Shown one piece after another: positions 42,258-52,764 of a DNA stretch of 64,000 nt. The position numbers and the translations under genes are program-made. The notes below the pieces were generated by a model. The model was not told the origin of the DNA. It saw nothing but the letters and a program-made list of their open reading frames with translations, and did no database searches. The stretch is taken from the NCBI GenBank assembly GCA_037577475.1, contig CM075184.1, forward strand, positions 2,951,594 to 3,015,593. Reading direction: 5' to 3'. This stretch comes from Chaunax sp. Z400 (lineage: Eukaryota > Chordata > Actinopteri > Lophiiformes > Chaunacidae). Position 1 is the stretch's first letter; every line of letters begins with the position of its first letter.

Positions 42258-42477
42258 ACCACTCTACTCTATTCTATTCTGCTCTATTCTATTCTGTTCT
42301 ATTCTATGCTATTCTGTTCTATTCTGCTCTGTTCTATTCTATTCTATTCTATTCTATTCTGTTCTATTCTATTCTATTCTATTCTATTCTATTCTATGCT
42401 ATTCTGTTCTATTCTGCTCTGTTCTATTCTATTCTATTCTATGCTATTCTGTTCTATTCTATTCTATTCTATTCTAT
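42258..42477. repeat. ATTCT/TTCTA pentanucleotide repeat with GTTCT and CTCT variants
   Basis: About 220 bp of (TATTC)n units on the plus strand with interspersed 'tgttc' and 'tgctc' units. It directly follows the 21/35-bp array, separated by only ~12 bp of AT-rich sequence. Confidence 0.95.
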
Positions 42478-44298
42478 GGGAAATTTTCAGGAGTAAAATG
42501 ATTTCTGCTTAATTTTGTTGATTGCTCACTTTTTTGTTGAGCCTGTAATTTTTCCTAATTGTTTTATTTTGTATTTTTCCTCCCTGGTTTAGTACGCTGC
42601 ATAGTGAATTAGCTCTGTTTGGTCTGTTTTCTGATGGATGATCAGGAGTTTTATTTTGAAAATTGATCTGATTCTCTATGCCATTCCTGTGTGTGACTTC
42701 CTGCCTGGCTCGGCCTGGTCTGTGGAGCCGGACGTGGAGCAGAACCATGTCATGTATGCTTCTGAACAGCACTGGGGTGAGTCTGGTGGAATCATACATG
42801 TCCACAGAATCTGTCATCTGCAGGCTTGTCCTTCTTTGTCTATGCAGGTAGCAGTGTAATGTGTTTTAGTAGGGCCGCATTTAGACTCCTTTATGCAAAT
42901 CAGGGCCATCCAGGGAGACTCGCTGCCTCTGGGAAAAATGAAAAACTCCTGGTTGTCAATCAAAAATGAAGACAGACTCAGAAACTACAACAGCCTAAAA
43001 TATTTTGTAGTTCCTGAAAGAAATGCCTATCGGTGCAATTTTAAATCTGGGAGCAGACAGCCCACGAGATGTGACTGTAGGAGGGCATTGCCTACATGTT
43101 TTTTTGTTTGTTGCATCCCCATCAACCATCCAGTGCTGGGAAATGGCGTGAACCCTTGTGCCCGATAATACCCCCCAATGCCCCACCATCACATGACTGT
43201 GCTTGTGATGCCTCGTGTCCATTGAAGCATGCCCTGAGGAATCAAGCTGGAAGTGGATGAAATAATCCTGACTCTAAATGCTGAGGAAAGTCTTTCTGTG
43301 CCTCCTTTCTTGTCTCTAGCATTGGACACACTGGACCAATCTTCAGCCAACATGACCGAAAAGACACAAAACATCATGTCGGGTTTCGTTGTATTTTCCA
43401 TCTCCGTTGTCTGTTCCATGATGGATAAAGTCCGCCTTTAGAGATGTTTCCTGGTTTGTGTGGTGGATCTTGGACTGCTGTGCATGTTGTGTGTCTGACC
43501 TGTGCCTTACTGTCATATGTATCACAGATGTCGGGGAGAGCAGAGGAAGCAGAAAGCAGATAAATCACAGGATTTCATCAGAGATTTGGATGCTGAATAG
43601 ATGTGAGCTTCAGTCAGATGTGGGCTGACATTAACCTTCCCCTTCCCTGCTGTCCCCTCGCCTCCTCAGAGGTCCGTCCATGATGGATGACCTGACGCAC
43701 ACAACACACACAACACACACTGCTCATGCCCATTAAGAGCATATCCTTATAAACGGATTAGGAGGCAGGTAATGGAAACCCGGGGAACCTGGTCCCATAA
43801 TCTCCTGCCTGATACGTTTTGCTCTGATCAATCTGTTTCGGGTTCCTCAGAGGTAGTTGTGAAATGTCATTGGCTGGAGTTTGAGAAGCGAGGGTGTGTG
43901 CATGTGTGTGGCTGCGGGTATTCAATGTCAGATGTCGGATTCATTTATCGAACTTGTTGGGTGTGGATTCATATTGTGCGTTGGCTCGGGGTGTCAAGAG
44001 GAGCCATTAGTTATTATCTGTGAAGGGTGTTGCATCTATGATTTATTGGGCACTGGAGCAGAGACTGTGCTGGTGCATTACACCATCATTATGGCTTCAA
44101 GCGTGACCCAAATTTCCTCTGCCCCTCCAACTCGCCCTCCTCTCCTCCTTCACGTCCTCCTTCTGCTGAGGCGTTTGAATCCAGATGGAGAGCAGACTGC
44201 ACGTCGTGACCACAGCTTATTATCAGCCGTAGCTGCACTGCATTACCAGGCGAGAGGGAGAAAGGGAGAGGAAAGAAAAATAGAAGAGAGAGGGTGAC
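42478..44298. other. Region 3' of the nell1 VWC exons
   Basis: It should contain, or adjoin, the intron before the final nell1 exon. I found no sequence encoding the expected terminal VWC half (CxxCxCxxG...CCSVD) on the minus strand. Confidence 0.4.
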
Positions 44299-44388
44299 AC
44301 AGCGCGGGCAACACTCGCCCTCCAACACCACCGTGTACTCGCACGTCAACACGGGACAAACCAGAGGCCAGCAGTCCACCTCCCCCTC
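44299..44388 (-). CDS. nell1: nell1 exon: VWC domain, C-terminal part
   Basis: The minus-strand exon begins after acceptor 'tctgcag' with EGEVDCWPLVCPVLTCEYT and ends ...GECCPRC. The donor is taken as 'gtcacc' at 44298-44293, giving 90 nt; an alternative 'gtgtca' one base earlier is possible, so the last base is uncertain. It corresponds to the NELL1 segment EGEVDCWPL..CEYT...LEGECCPRC. Together with the preceding exon it forms one von Willebrand C domain of the secreted trimeric glycoprotein. Confidence 0.88.
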
Positions 44389-44713
44389 CTGCAGAGGCAC
44401 AGAGAGAGGCAAGACATGACACAAATGTTACTGTGTGTGCTGCTTTTGTGTGTGAACCAGCTGATTTGCCATCACATCTAGAAATAGGTGGTAATTATCC
44501 AAACCACACACTTATATACACAACTGAACAGCAGGTCAAAGCCAGGAATTAAACAAACTGAGCTTTGTCTCATCCTGTGTTTTCAATGTCGTTCGTTTCC
44601 TCTAACAAACCAGTTTCAACACACTGGGGGATTTAATATGAAGGTCAGCTTTCGCTTCTGTTTGTACAACATGTGGTTTGTGTGTGAATGTGTGCAGGTT
44701 TCTGTGTACGGAC

Positions 44714-44890
44714 CATGCAGCGACACTGTTGGCAGCCGTACAGCCAGGATGCTCCGCTGCGGTACAGAGTGCGTCCACTCTGGTCCAGACACTGGCTGCT
44801 GGGCCTGTTGTCACAGCCGGGACAGCAGAACAGATCGTCATCTGGGTCTGCACAGTCACATGGCCTCCTCCTGCAATATGTCTGCCCGTC
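44714..44890 (-). CDS. nell1: nell1 exon: VWC domains
   Basis: This minus-strand exon is 177 nt (59 codons), acceptor 'tttgttgtgcag' and donor 'gtccgt'. It encodes DGQTYCRRRPCDCADPDDDL, FCCPGCDNRPSSQCLDQ and LYRSGASWLYGCQQCRCM. The matching mammalian NELL1 stretch is also 59 residues. SQCLDQ and LYRSG favour NELL1 over NELL2, which has SQCLHQ and LYNSG. NELL1 is a secreted multimeric osteogenic and neural factor with laminin-G, EGF and VWC domains. Confidence 0.92.
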
Positions 44891-46904
44891 CTGCACAACA
44901 AAGGCCACAGTGGTCAAGGGGCAAAGTTAGGATCGTGTCCCTGATGTACGTAGACTTCAACTTCACATGCTGCTTCATATTCTGGGCTGCACCGCAGTGT
45001 CTTTACTCCTGGATAGGTGGGTCAACATGCATTCAACAGCAGCTAAAGGTGAACGCTTTCATCAGTCTCCTTACAGTGAAGAGTGATGACCTTAATGTCA
45101 TTTCAGAGTGGAATGAATCCAATGGTGCATTTACACATCATACAATGTAATATATTGAATTTTAGAAAAAATAAAAAATATGGATTCAAAGACCCCTTTC
45201 ATGAAAATCCTAGACTTAAGGATATAATGAAGGTGTGCATCAGACACCTATCTCTCGAATGGTCATTAAAACACCAAGGCCAGCACACCCACAGATGAAT
45301 CGAACCCTCAAATCTCCATCTTCTAACAGTCATTTATCAGAACCGTGAATGAAAAACGCGTAAAAGTTTGCTGTTGGGACAGGAATGCAAAGTCAAAAGC
45401 TGAGGAATCTGCAGGATCTAAGAGCCCATCCAGCCGCCGTGTGCCTGGCTCTCCATCTCTACTTGGAGAAAACTTTATGGCCCATTTTACTCACCACAGC
45501 CAGCACTGTCTGGCCCAGGGACGACATTGTAATGGAGATGTAAAAATGTTACATAAAATGGCTGTTAGAAAATGTATGGGAGCCATCAAATCATCCCGCA
45601 TTCCATAAAAAGGCGGTACAGAGCGAGTGTTTTATTGATGCATATTGTCCTGCTACAGTAACCGTTGTAGAGTCCCTGGGCACCAATTTCGATGACATTG
45701 GTCTTTACGGTTACGGCCCTGGACTCGCTCAGAAATTACTGCCATGCTTTGAATGCAAAGCATGGTTAATGCAAACTCATGCTCATTTTAAACAAAACAG
45801 AATAATTATACTGCTTTTTTGTATACTTTGATGAATATGAGGATAGCAGATGATGATAGTTATTATAACTTGTTTTCAATACAGTTCTAGGATGAGGATT
45901 TTTTGTTTCCTGTTTTAGTCGTTTTCAAGACACTAATGTAAAAAAAAAAAAAACGTCTCAAGGGCTTATCACCCAAGGAGGTTCAAGAGGAAAAAGTGGC
46001 AACACTTTTGGAGGATGCCCCTTCTTACAGCATGGTGAACCAATGGACAGAAGATCCATGACATGGTCTTGACAGACTGATGAATAACTCAATGATACAT
46101 TGCCATAGAGCTGGGCATCTCCCTGGAACGTGTACATGCAGTTATGCACATCAAGCTCCAAATGACCAAGGAACCATTTCACTGGGTCCCCAGATTCCTT
46201 GGGCTTTACGGAGAGAGGCATTTAGAGATGAAAGAACAATGGAAACAATAGAAACAACCAGCTTCTGGCTCCCAAGAAAGCCAAATCGGTAAAGTCCGCA
46301 GGCAATGGTGGACTACCTGGAAAAGGATCGTACTTTTAGAGGGACTCTGATCTCCTGAAACAACTAGGGGAGAGAAAATCAAGATTTGACCTGGCTGCCA
46401 TCCTGAACTGTATTTAAGTATTTTAACTTGTCCGACAACCTGATTTGGAACCCTTTGATTACTACCTCTTCTCCACGGTGAAGAAGAGGAGCTCAGAGGT
46501 CACCGTTTTTAAATCGATGATGTTATTGCTTCTGTGGACCATTTTCTCTCCAGGACGCTGACTTCTACAAAGAGGGGATCTGTATGCTCCATGATCATTT
46601 GAAGCATGTAAATGTAGGAGGGGACTATTGAAAAATAAATGTGGAATTTCTTTTTAAATAGACTCGTTCTACCTAAAGCCACAAATTTATAAATCGTTCC
46701 TCAACGTCTGCTAATATAATGACTTTTACAGGAGCACTTCTTGTCTCTGAGTGAAATGAAATTCATGAAATTCCCCTGTAAAAGTATGCAAATCATATAT
46801 TTCTCTGCACTTGACATGAATTATTTAATGATGCATTTAATGTGTTATAAACTTATAGTAAAGCAGCACTTCTAATGTGTTTCCATCACTTTTTTGAAGG
46901 GTCA
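44891..46904. other. nell1 intron, distal part
   Basis: Part of the ~4.2-kb intron between two nell1 exons. An A12 tract lies at ~45942-45953. Several short blocks look like decayed repeats but none is identifiable. Confidence 0.4.
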
Positions 46905-47012
46905 GGGGTGAGTAGCTCCCTCCAGCAAAGGAGTTTAAGTATCTTTGCGTCTTGTTCACGAATGATGGCAAAATTTAGCATGGGATAGACAGGCAGTTTG
47001 GCAGGCAACCTC
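46905..47012 (+). mobile_element. Small LINE relic (reverse-transcriptase C-terminal side)
   Basis: The plus strand translates, with one stop, to PPAKEFKYLCVLFTNDGKI*, then HGIDRQFGRQ. This resembles the EFKYLGVLFTSEG...EIDRRIG block downstream of the catalytic core in a common fish LINE. It is only ~100 bp long and clearly dead. Confidence 0.5.
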
Positions 47013-48555
47013 TTTCTTCAAAATAGTAATGGAATGGAGTTTTCTGAAGTCTGTGAAGCATAATGAATGCTTCAGATTTCCTCCTGCTATGAGCTATAGA
47101 TAAAATATAATGTTAAAATAGCACTCTGCATACAGTGATGTAAAAATGTTCTGTGTGCACATTATAATTTCACAGTAAACATTTGTCAACATACTTCCAA
47201 TACCCCAAAAGAATGTCAGTAAAATAACTTTGTGGCTGCAGGACAGACTGCTGCTCTGCTTTTAAAATGCTTCCAGTGCACATTTTTATCTGTGACAGAC
47301 TTAACGGAGCCACGACAGGAAGCGATGCAGCTGAGGAAGTTTATGTTCACATAGTCATCAATCTTTCAATATGTCAAATGAACGGGAAAAAAGCAGCGCT
47401 GCAGGAGGAAAATAATGGGAAGTCAATGAAACGGCGTGTCGGCAACATGACTTTAATCACCAGATGTAGGCTGTTACCATTTATACTTTTTATGACAGAG
47501 AAATGTCAGTATTTGGATTTATTTACCAACTTGTTTTGAACTGAAATGCCATAATTCATGATACACAAGTACAATAGAGTTCGCCATGGTTACCATCTTT
47601 TACCAGGGTACCTGGAACCAGTTCTAAGCTGTCTTTTTATTCCATGTAAGCATCAATGACTGCTTTGTATTAATATCACGCACTGAGCCTCAACAACCCA
47701 AAAACAAATCTGATCAATATCTCACTTTCCTTTCCAGCCACACTGCACTGCCTCCTCAGCACAGACATGAGACGTTAAGCTGTGAAAAATATGTTCCAGG
47801 CTAAAGACGAGGGCTCTGGTGTGTTATTGTTTTAGTTGACGGTATGATTCTTAACCCCTGTTTAATATTCCCAATGTTTACCAAAAGAAAAACAGATTAT
47901 TTTTATAACCTCAAACTCATTGGCTTTAGCTCATTTTCTCTGAAGAACATGTAAAAGAACACAACATATTTATGGGTGCGCTCACTTTTTAACCCCAAAT
48001 AGTGTTTTAGATGCGACACAGTGGCTGGGAATAATTCCATATTGCATTGCAATAACCTTTTAAAGTGAAGGAGTTATGATAATGCAACACACACTTTAAA
48101 TTCGTTTAATGAAGCTATGCAGCAGATTATTGAACACTCATTACAGTCACAAGAGAACTGACTTTCTTTATATGTGTATAGTGGTGTTTTAGCTGTGAAT
48201 AATGTTAGCGTCTCCCTTCTGCTCATTGACTTTGAATCAGAGTATGTGAGGGAATTTGATAAATATCTTGTATATGGTATATTGATGTCATTTTCATTGG
48301 TACGTGATACCTCACCAAAAGTCTAAAACACTCAGCGCTTTTTAAACCCGAAAGGTGTCAGTTAAAGGTTTGTGTCGCACTCCTTTGCCCAAAAATAAGA
48401 TTATTGTCATTATCAATTATGATATTGTCATGATCAATTATTTATTCATTAAGATTCATTAAACATTGTTCAATACATCCTTGATATTATGCATATCTTT
48501 TCTTGACTTTAACTACATTAACAGCTTATTTATAGGAAGTCATGAAAGAGACGAT
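47013..48555. other. nell1 intron, middle part
   Basis: AT-rich intronic sequence with nothing recognised. Confidence 0.45.
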
Positions 48556-48976
48556 CCACATTTCCACTGTGTCGTAACGGCTCGGCTCGGTATCTGGTAC
48601 TTTTCTGCAGGTCGTTTTCCATTACGGGATGGAAGGTCCTCAGGGCAGATGGATGTCATACGAATCACACGCCTCTCGTGATCCTCTCATCAGTCCTCAA
48701 GCGGCTGCATGAGAACAAGTTAAGGTCACTAAAGTAGCTTGGCTGTAGTGTGGCGGCCAGTGATTTTTGCTGTGCAGGATATTCAGTGTGTGCCGGGCAT
48801 TGACCGATCATTGGTCTGTAACGTTTCACGTGACCTTTTAGTACCTGCTCGGCTCCCTTGGAACCACAACGGAGGTGGTACTAAAAAAGTAGTACCAGAT
48901 ACCAGGTACTTTTTACCTAATAGAAAAACAAAAAGTGAGTCGAGAGTAGAGCCGATACTATGCAGTGGAAATGGGG
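48556..48976 (+). mobile_element. hAT-like miniature element, family B copy 2 (both termini)
   Basis: It starts 'ccacatttccactgtgtcgt' and ends 'tagtatcggc...' when read inward from the other side; the terminal 'actatgcagtggaaatgggg' is the inverted counterpart (CCMCATTTCCACTGYRTMGTA consensus). It is ~420 bp, shares long blocks with 18095-18545 and carries no transposase. No clear 8-bp duplication was found. It lies 80 bp from a nell1 exon. Confidence 0.8.
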
Positions 48977-49056
48977 CTATAGAGCTTTAGCAACTATGAA
49001 AACCTCGATTCAAGATCCATCACCAGTTTTTGGGCAACAATACTAGACTTGTGTAC

Positions 49057-49250
49057 CTTGCAGGAGCATATAGCACAGCGGTCAAAGCTGGGTTTCCAGT
49101 CCTCCCCATTGCGTCTGATTCTGTCTTCCTGTGGACAGTCGCTGCTGCAACCCGGACCAGATGTACACACACAGTCATAGGCTCCTGGTAGGTTCACACA
49201 CACACTGTCATTCCAGCAGGTGTGTGTCTGCAAACTGCACTCATCGATGT
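49057..49250 (-). CDS. nell1: nell1 exon: last calcium-binding EGF-like module and start of VWC
   Basis: This minus-strand exon is 194 nt with acceptor 'gtcttccag' and donor 'gtacac'. It encodes IDECSLQTHTCWNDSVCVNL, PGAYDCVCTSGPGCSSDCPQ and DRIRRNGEDWKPSFDRCAIC. The THTCWNDS..CVNL block identifies NELL1 (NELL2 has HSCANDTICFNL). The (D)IDEC start is the usual calcium-binding EGF pattern. The upstream exon is not in the window, so the preceding intron exceeds 14.7 kb. Confidence 0.92.
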
Positions 49251-49310
49251 CTGGAAGACAAAGAGCGAGCCATAGGAAATAAATATTTATATGGATTTAT
49301 TTATTGCAAC

Positions 49311-49590
49311 AAATTAAATGGTGAATGGACTGTACTTACATAGAACCTTTCTAGCCTGACTGACCACTCAAAGCTTTACAACACAAGTCAGCATTCACCC
49401 ATTCACACCAACATTCATACAGTGGTGACAGAGGCTACGCCATGCAAGGTGCCACCTGTAACCATTCACTCAGTCACTCACAGCAATGGAGCAGCTGCTG
49501 GAACCAAACTGGGGTTCGTTATCTTACCCAAGGACACTTCGATATGTGGAGCACAGAGGCTTCCGATAAGTGGACGAACGCTCTACCTCT
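49311..49590. repeat. Widespread fish interspersed repeat
   Basis: The sequence contains 'ctgaccactcaaagctttac', 'cattcacccattcacacc', 'gccatgcaaggtgccacctg' and 'acccaaggacacttcgatat', ending '..gctctacctctgagccacag'. Blocks of this kind recur across teleost genomes in this order. It is a recognised pattern from memory and the family name is not asserted. Confidence 0.6.
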
Positions 49591-49920
49591 GAGCCACAGC
49601 TACATATTTTCTTTTCTCTCTCTGCATGAGATCTATTCCACGTTACCAAGCACATCATGTTTTATTAGGTATTTCCTGATCTAAATAATAAATAGATCAT
49701 TTCAGAAAAATAAACCCGTGTAAACCTGTGTAAACCATTATCATTTAACATCTGAAACGTTCTTAGTAAGGAAAAGTCTTACAAACACTGATCAGCCACA
49801 ACATTAACACCAGCTGCCAAATGCCGTGTTGGTTATTCTCATGCTGACAAGGCGACTTCAACCCCCTTGTGTCCTGTCTTGTCTGGCACCGAGTTATTTC
49901 TAGAGCCGTCCCTTATCACA
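49591..49920. other. nell1 intron upstream of the L2-like LINE
   Basis: AT-rich sequence. Near 49788 the block 'actgatcagccacaacatta' resembles another common fish repeat motif. Confidence 0.4.
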
Positions 49921-52140
49921 GAACCAAGATGGCGCCAGTGTGTACGGCAAGCCGTCTGTCACAAGCCGTCTGTCACGTCTGCTCTGCCTGCTGTTTGCTG
50001 CTGTTTTATTTTTCTGTTTATGTTGTCATGACGTTTCTGCTCTGTTTGTTTATGATCGCCAAACACTTCTCAACATCCGAGTCCCTCAAGAGATGCTATG
50101 GTCAGAGTGTGACCTGGGAGACCATAATACAAGCCGGCTCCCTCCCTTCTTATCAGATATACCACCATACCTGCCCCACTTTCCCTGCACCAATCCCCGC
50201 AAGAAACATTTCAGAAAATGGGGAAAGCGGGGAGGAGTACTGGTGAGACTCAATTCATCCCCGTCTCTGAGCTTCTTCCTCCGGAGTGCAGATTTTTCAG
50301 CTCCCCTCGGACCACCGGTAAGGGTGGAGGGATAGCATCAGTGTTCAAATCGTCCTTCCACTGTCGACTAACTCCAACGGACACCTTCTCCAGCTTTGAG
50401 CTGCAGTTACTTGAGATAAACTTTTCTTCTCCTGCGCTGTGCTGGTGGTGTACCGTCCTCCTAAGTCCAACAGGGATTTTCTACAGCACTTTGCAGACTT
50501 CTTAGCGGTCACTATTTTACAGTATGATTGTCTTTTAATCATTGGTGATTTTAATATACACGTATGCTGTGAATCCAGGCCTCTGGTCAGAGATTTTATG
50601 AATCTAATTGACTCTTAATCTCACTCAGTCGGTAACTGGACCCACACATCAAAAGGGACACACATTGGACCTTGTGCTGTCTTATGGTTTATCTGTTTGT
50701 ATAAGTGACATTTGTGACACAGGCATATCGGATCACTTCCCTGTGTTCCTTCAACTGCATCACAGTTTTCTTCTATTTTTAAGGACTCTTTATCTGGATG
50801 GCTGCTCTGATCTCAGTGCAGACGAGCTTACCACAGTTCTTGACTCCACCTGCACTGTTATCTTGGACTCTGTTGCTCCATTCAAGACCAAACGCACAAA
50901 AGCACTTTCTGAGAAGTGGCTGAATGAAAATATGCGTGCTCTTAGACGTGCATGTAGGCGAGCTGAGAGAAAGTGGAAGAAGGATAAGCTTCACATGTCC
51001 TTGTCCGACTACCAAACAGCTGTTAAAACTGCTAAATCGCAGTTCTTGTCCAATACTGTCACCACTAACAGCCATAAGCCTCAGGTTCTTTTTAATGTTT
51101 TTAATCATCTTATTGATCCTTGTGATTCAGCTCACACTGTACCATCACCCGACCTCTGTGAAAACTTTCTTGCATTTTTTATTGATAAGATTTCTGCTCT
51201 CCCAGCTGTCTTCCATCAGTTTGAGCCTGTATCGTTTTCATTACCATCTGAGGTTGTTCGTCATCTGTGACCTACAAACTGTCCTCTAGATACTATTCCT
51301 GCTCGTCTACTCAAAGAAGTTTTCAATACTGTGGGGGCTAGCATTTTAGCTTTAATTAATACATCTCTTGTGTCAGGTTGTGTTCCAGCTGCTTTGAAGC
51401 ATGCTGTAGTGCAACCTCTAATCAAAAAGAAAAATATGGACCCTTCTGTTCTCTCCAACTTCAGGCCAATTTCCAAACTTCCTTTTCTGTCTAAAGTTTT
51501 GGAGAGAGTAGTTTGTATTCAGTTACAAACTTTTTTAGACACACATAGTATTTATGAAAAGTTTCAGTCTGAGTTTAAACCTCGCCACAGTAGCACAGCT
51601 CTTTTAAGAGTTTTTAATGACCTTCTTTTGACTAATGGAACTCTGTTATTGTGGTGCTTTTAGACCTCACAGCTGCTTTTGACACTGTGGATCATACAAT
51701 CGTTTTATCACGTCTGGAACAGTGTGTAGGCATCAGAGGTAATGCCCTCAAATGACAGTCAGGAGCTTCTCTGTCCAACTTGGTGATTATTCTTCAGCTA
51801 CGGCCCCACTCACCTGCGGGGTCCCACAAGGCTCCATCTTGGGCCCAACCCTCTTTTCGTTGTATATACTGTTTTTTATTGCTTGTTTCTAAGGTTTTAA
51901 ATGGGTCGACTCCTTCTTATTTGTCAGATCTTTTGCACCTTCATACGACAGTTAGAGCACTGAGGTCTACCAACCAGCTGCTCCTGGATGTGTCTAGATC
52001 CAGCCTTAAAAACAGAGGCGACCAGGCTTTTGCGGTGGCTGCTGATAATATCTGGAACAGTTTACTGATTCATATCAGATCTGCACAGACATTAGAAATA
52101 TTTAAATCACTGCTGAAGACCATCTCTTCTCACTAGCGTT
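49921..52140 (+). mobile_element. L2-like LINE, internally deleted and disabled
   Basis: It starts with 'accaagatggcgcc', typical of fish L2 5' ends. The plus strand then gives endonuclease pieces (LIIGDFNIH, VTGPTHQKGHTLDLVLSYGL, SDHFPVFLQ) and reverse-transcriptase pieces (SVLSNFRPISKLPFLSKVLE, FQSEFKPRHSSTALLRVFND, LLDLTAAFDTVDH, GVPQGSILGPTLFS in a shifted frame). The C-terminal block is PSYLSDLLHLHTTVRALRS and FAVAADNIWNSL. A deletion after ~51880 removes the region that should carry the catalytic YADD box. Several frame changes are present. The 3' tail appears ~4 kb away (see 56045). Confidence 0.9.
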
Positions 52141-52675
52141 TAATTCGAGTTGAGCTTGGCACCTTGATTTAATCTTTTAATGAGTAGCATTTCTTTATTA
52201 TTATTGTATTTATTGTATATTTATTACTATATTTATTGGTGTGAATGCTGAAGGCCATGTTCTTCTAGGTTCTATGATCTTCTTCTTTATTTAAAAAAAA
52301 ATTATACTTATTTTTTGTTATTCTTCCGTAAGATTTTTGGCCCTTAACTACTTCAACATACTTCAACATAGAAACTTTATTCAAAGTTCAAATTCAGAAA
52401 ATTCAGGACATTCCAGCACATTATAAAGATCATACTGTTTTATGTAGCTGTGCGTAATGCTGTTGCAGCACCATATAGTCCTTGCCCCGTTAACAAGTGA
52501 AAGCACACATACACTCAAATGGCTGCATATTTGTCTTTCATTCTGATGTTTTATTTTCATGTAAAGCACAAAAATCTAACACAAAAAATACATACTTATG
52601 AATTTGTTCAGCAAAATTCAAATTGAACTGGCGATGAATGATGCACTGGTGTTCATGCACATGGGATGAATAAAG
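52141..52675. other. LINE 3'UTR start and unassigned sequence
   Basis: It begins as the LINE 3'UTR (TTTATT-rich). At 52235-52255 it contains 'attggtgtgaatgctgaagg', which recurs at 55886. The remainder to 52650 is unassigned. Confidence 0.4.
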
Positions 52676-52717
52676 TATCTATCTATCTACCCATCTATCC
52701 ATCCATCCATCCATCCC
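52676..52717. repeat. TATC/CATC tetranucleotide repeat
   Basis: The plus strand reads 'gaataaagtatctatctatc' continuing into (CATC)n. The 'aataaagtatctatc' junction is typical of the 3' tail of fish retroposons and abuts the 3' end of the DHX57-like retrocopy. Confidence 0.85.
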
Positions 52718-52764
52718 CTTGAGTTGACAAATTGCGTGAAAAGAAGGGGCGCTGTGTTGCAGAA

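Noticed and set aside
42638..42859. Possible exon around 'cctggctcggcctggtctgt'
   Set aside because: Neither strand gives a recognised domain, and the minus reading does not match the missing nell1 terminal exon.
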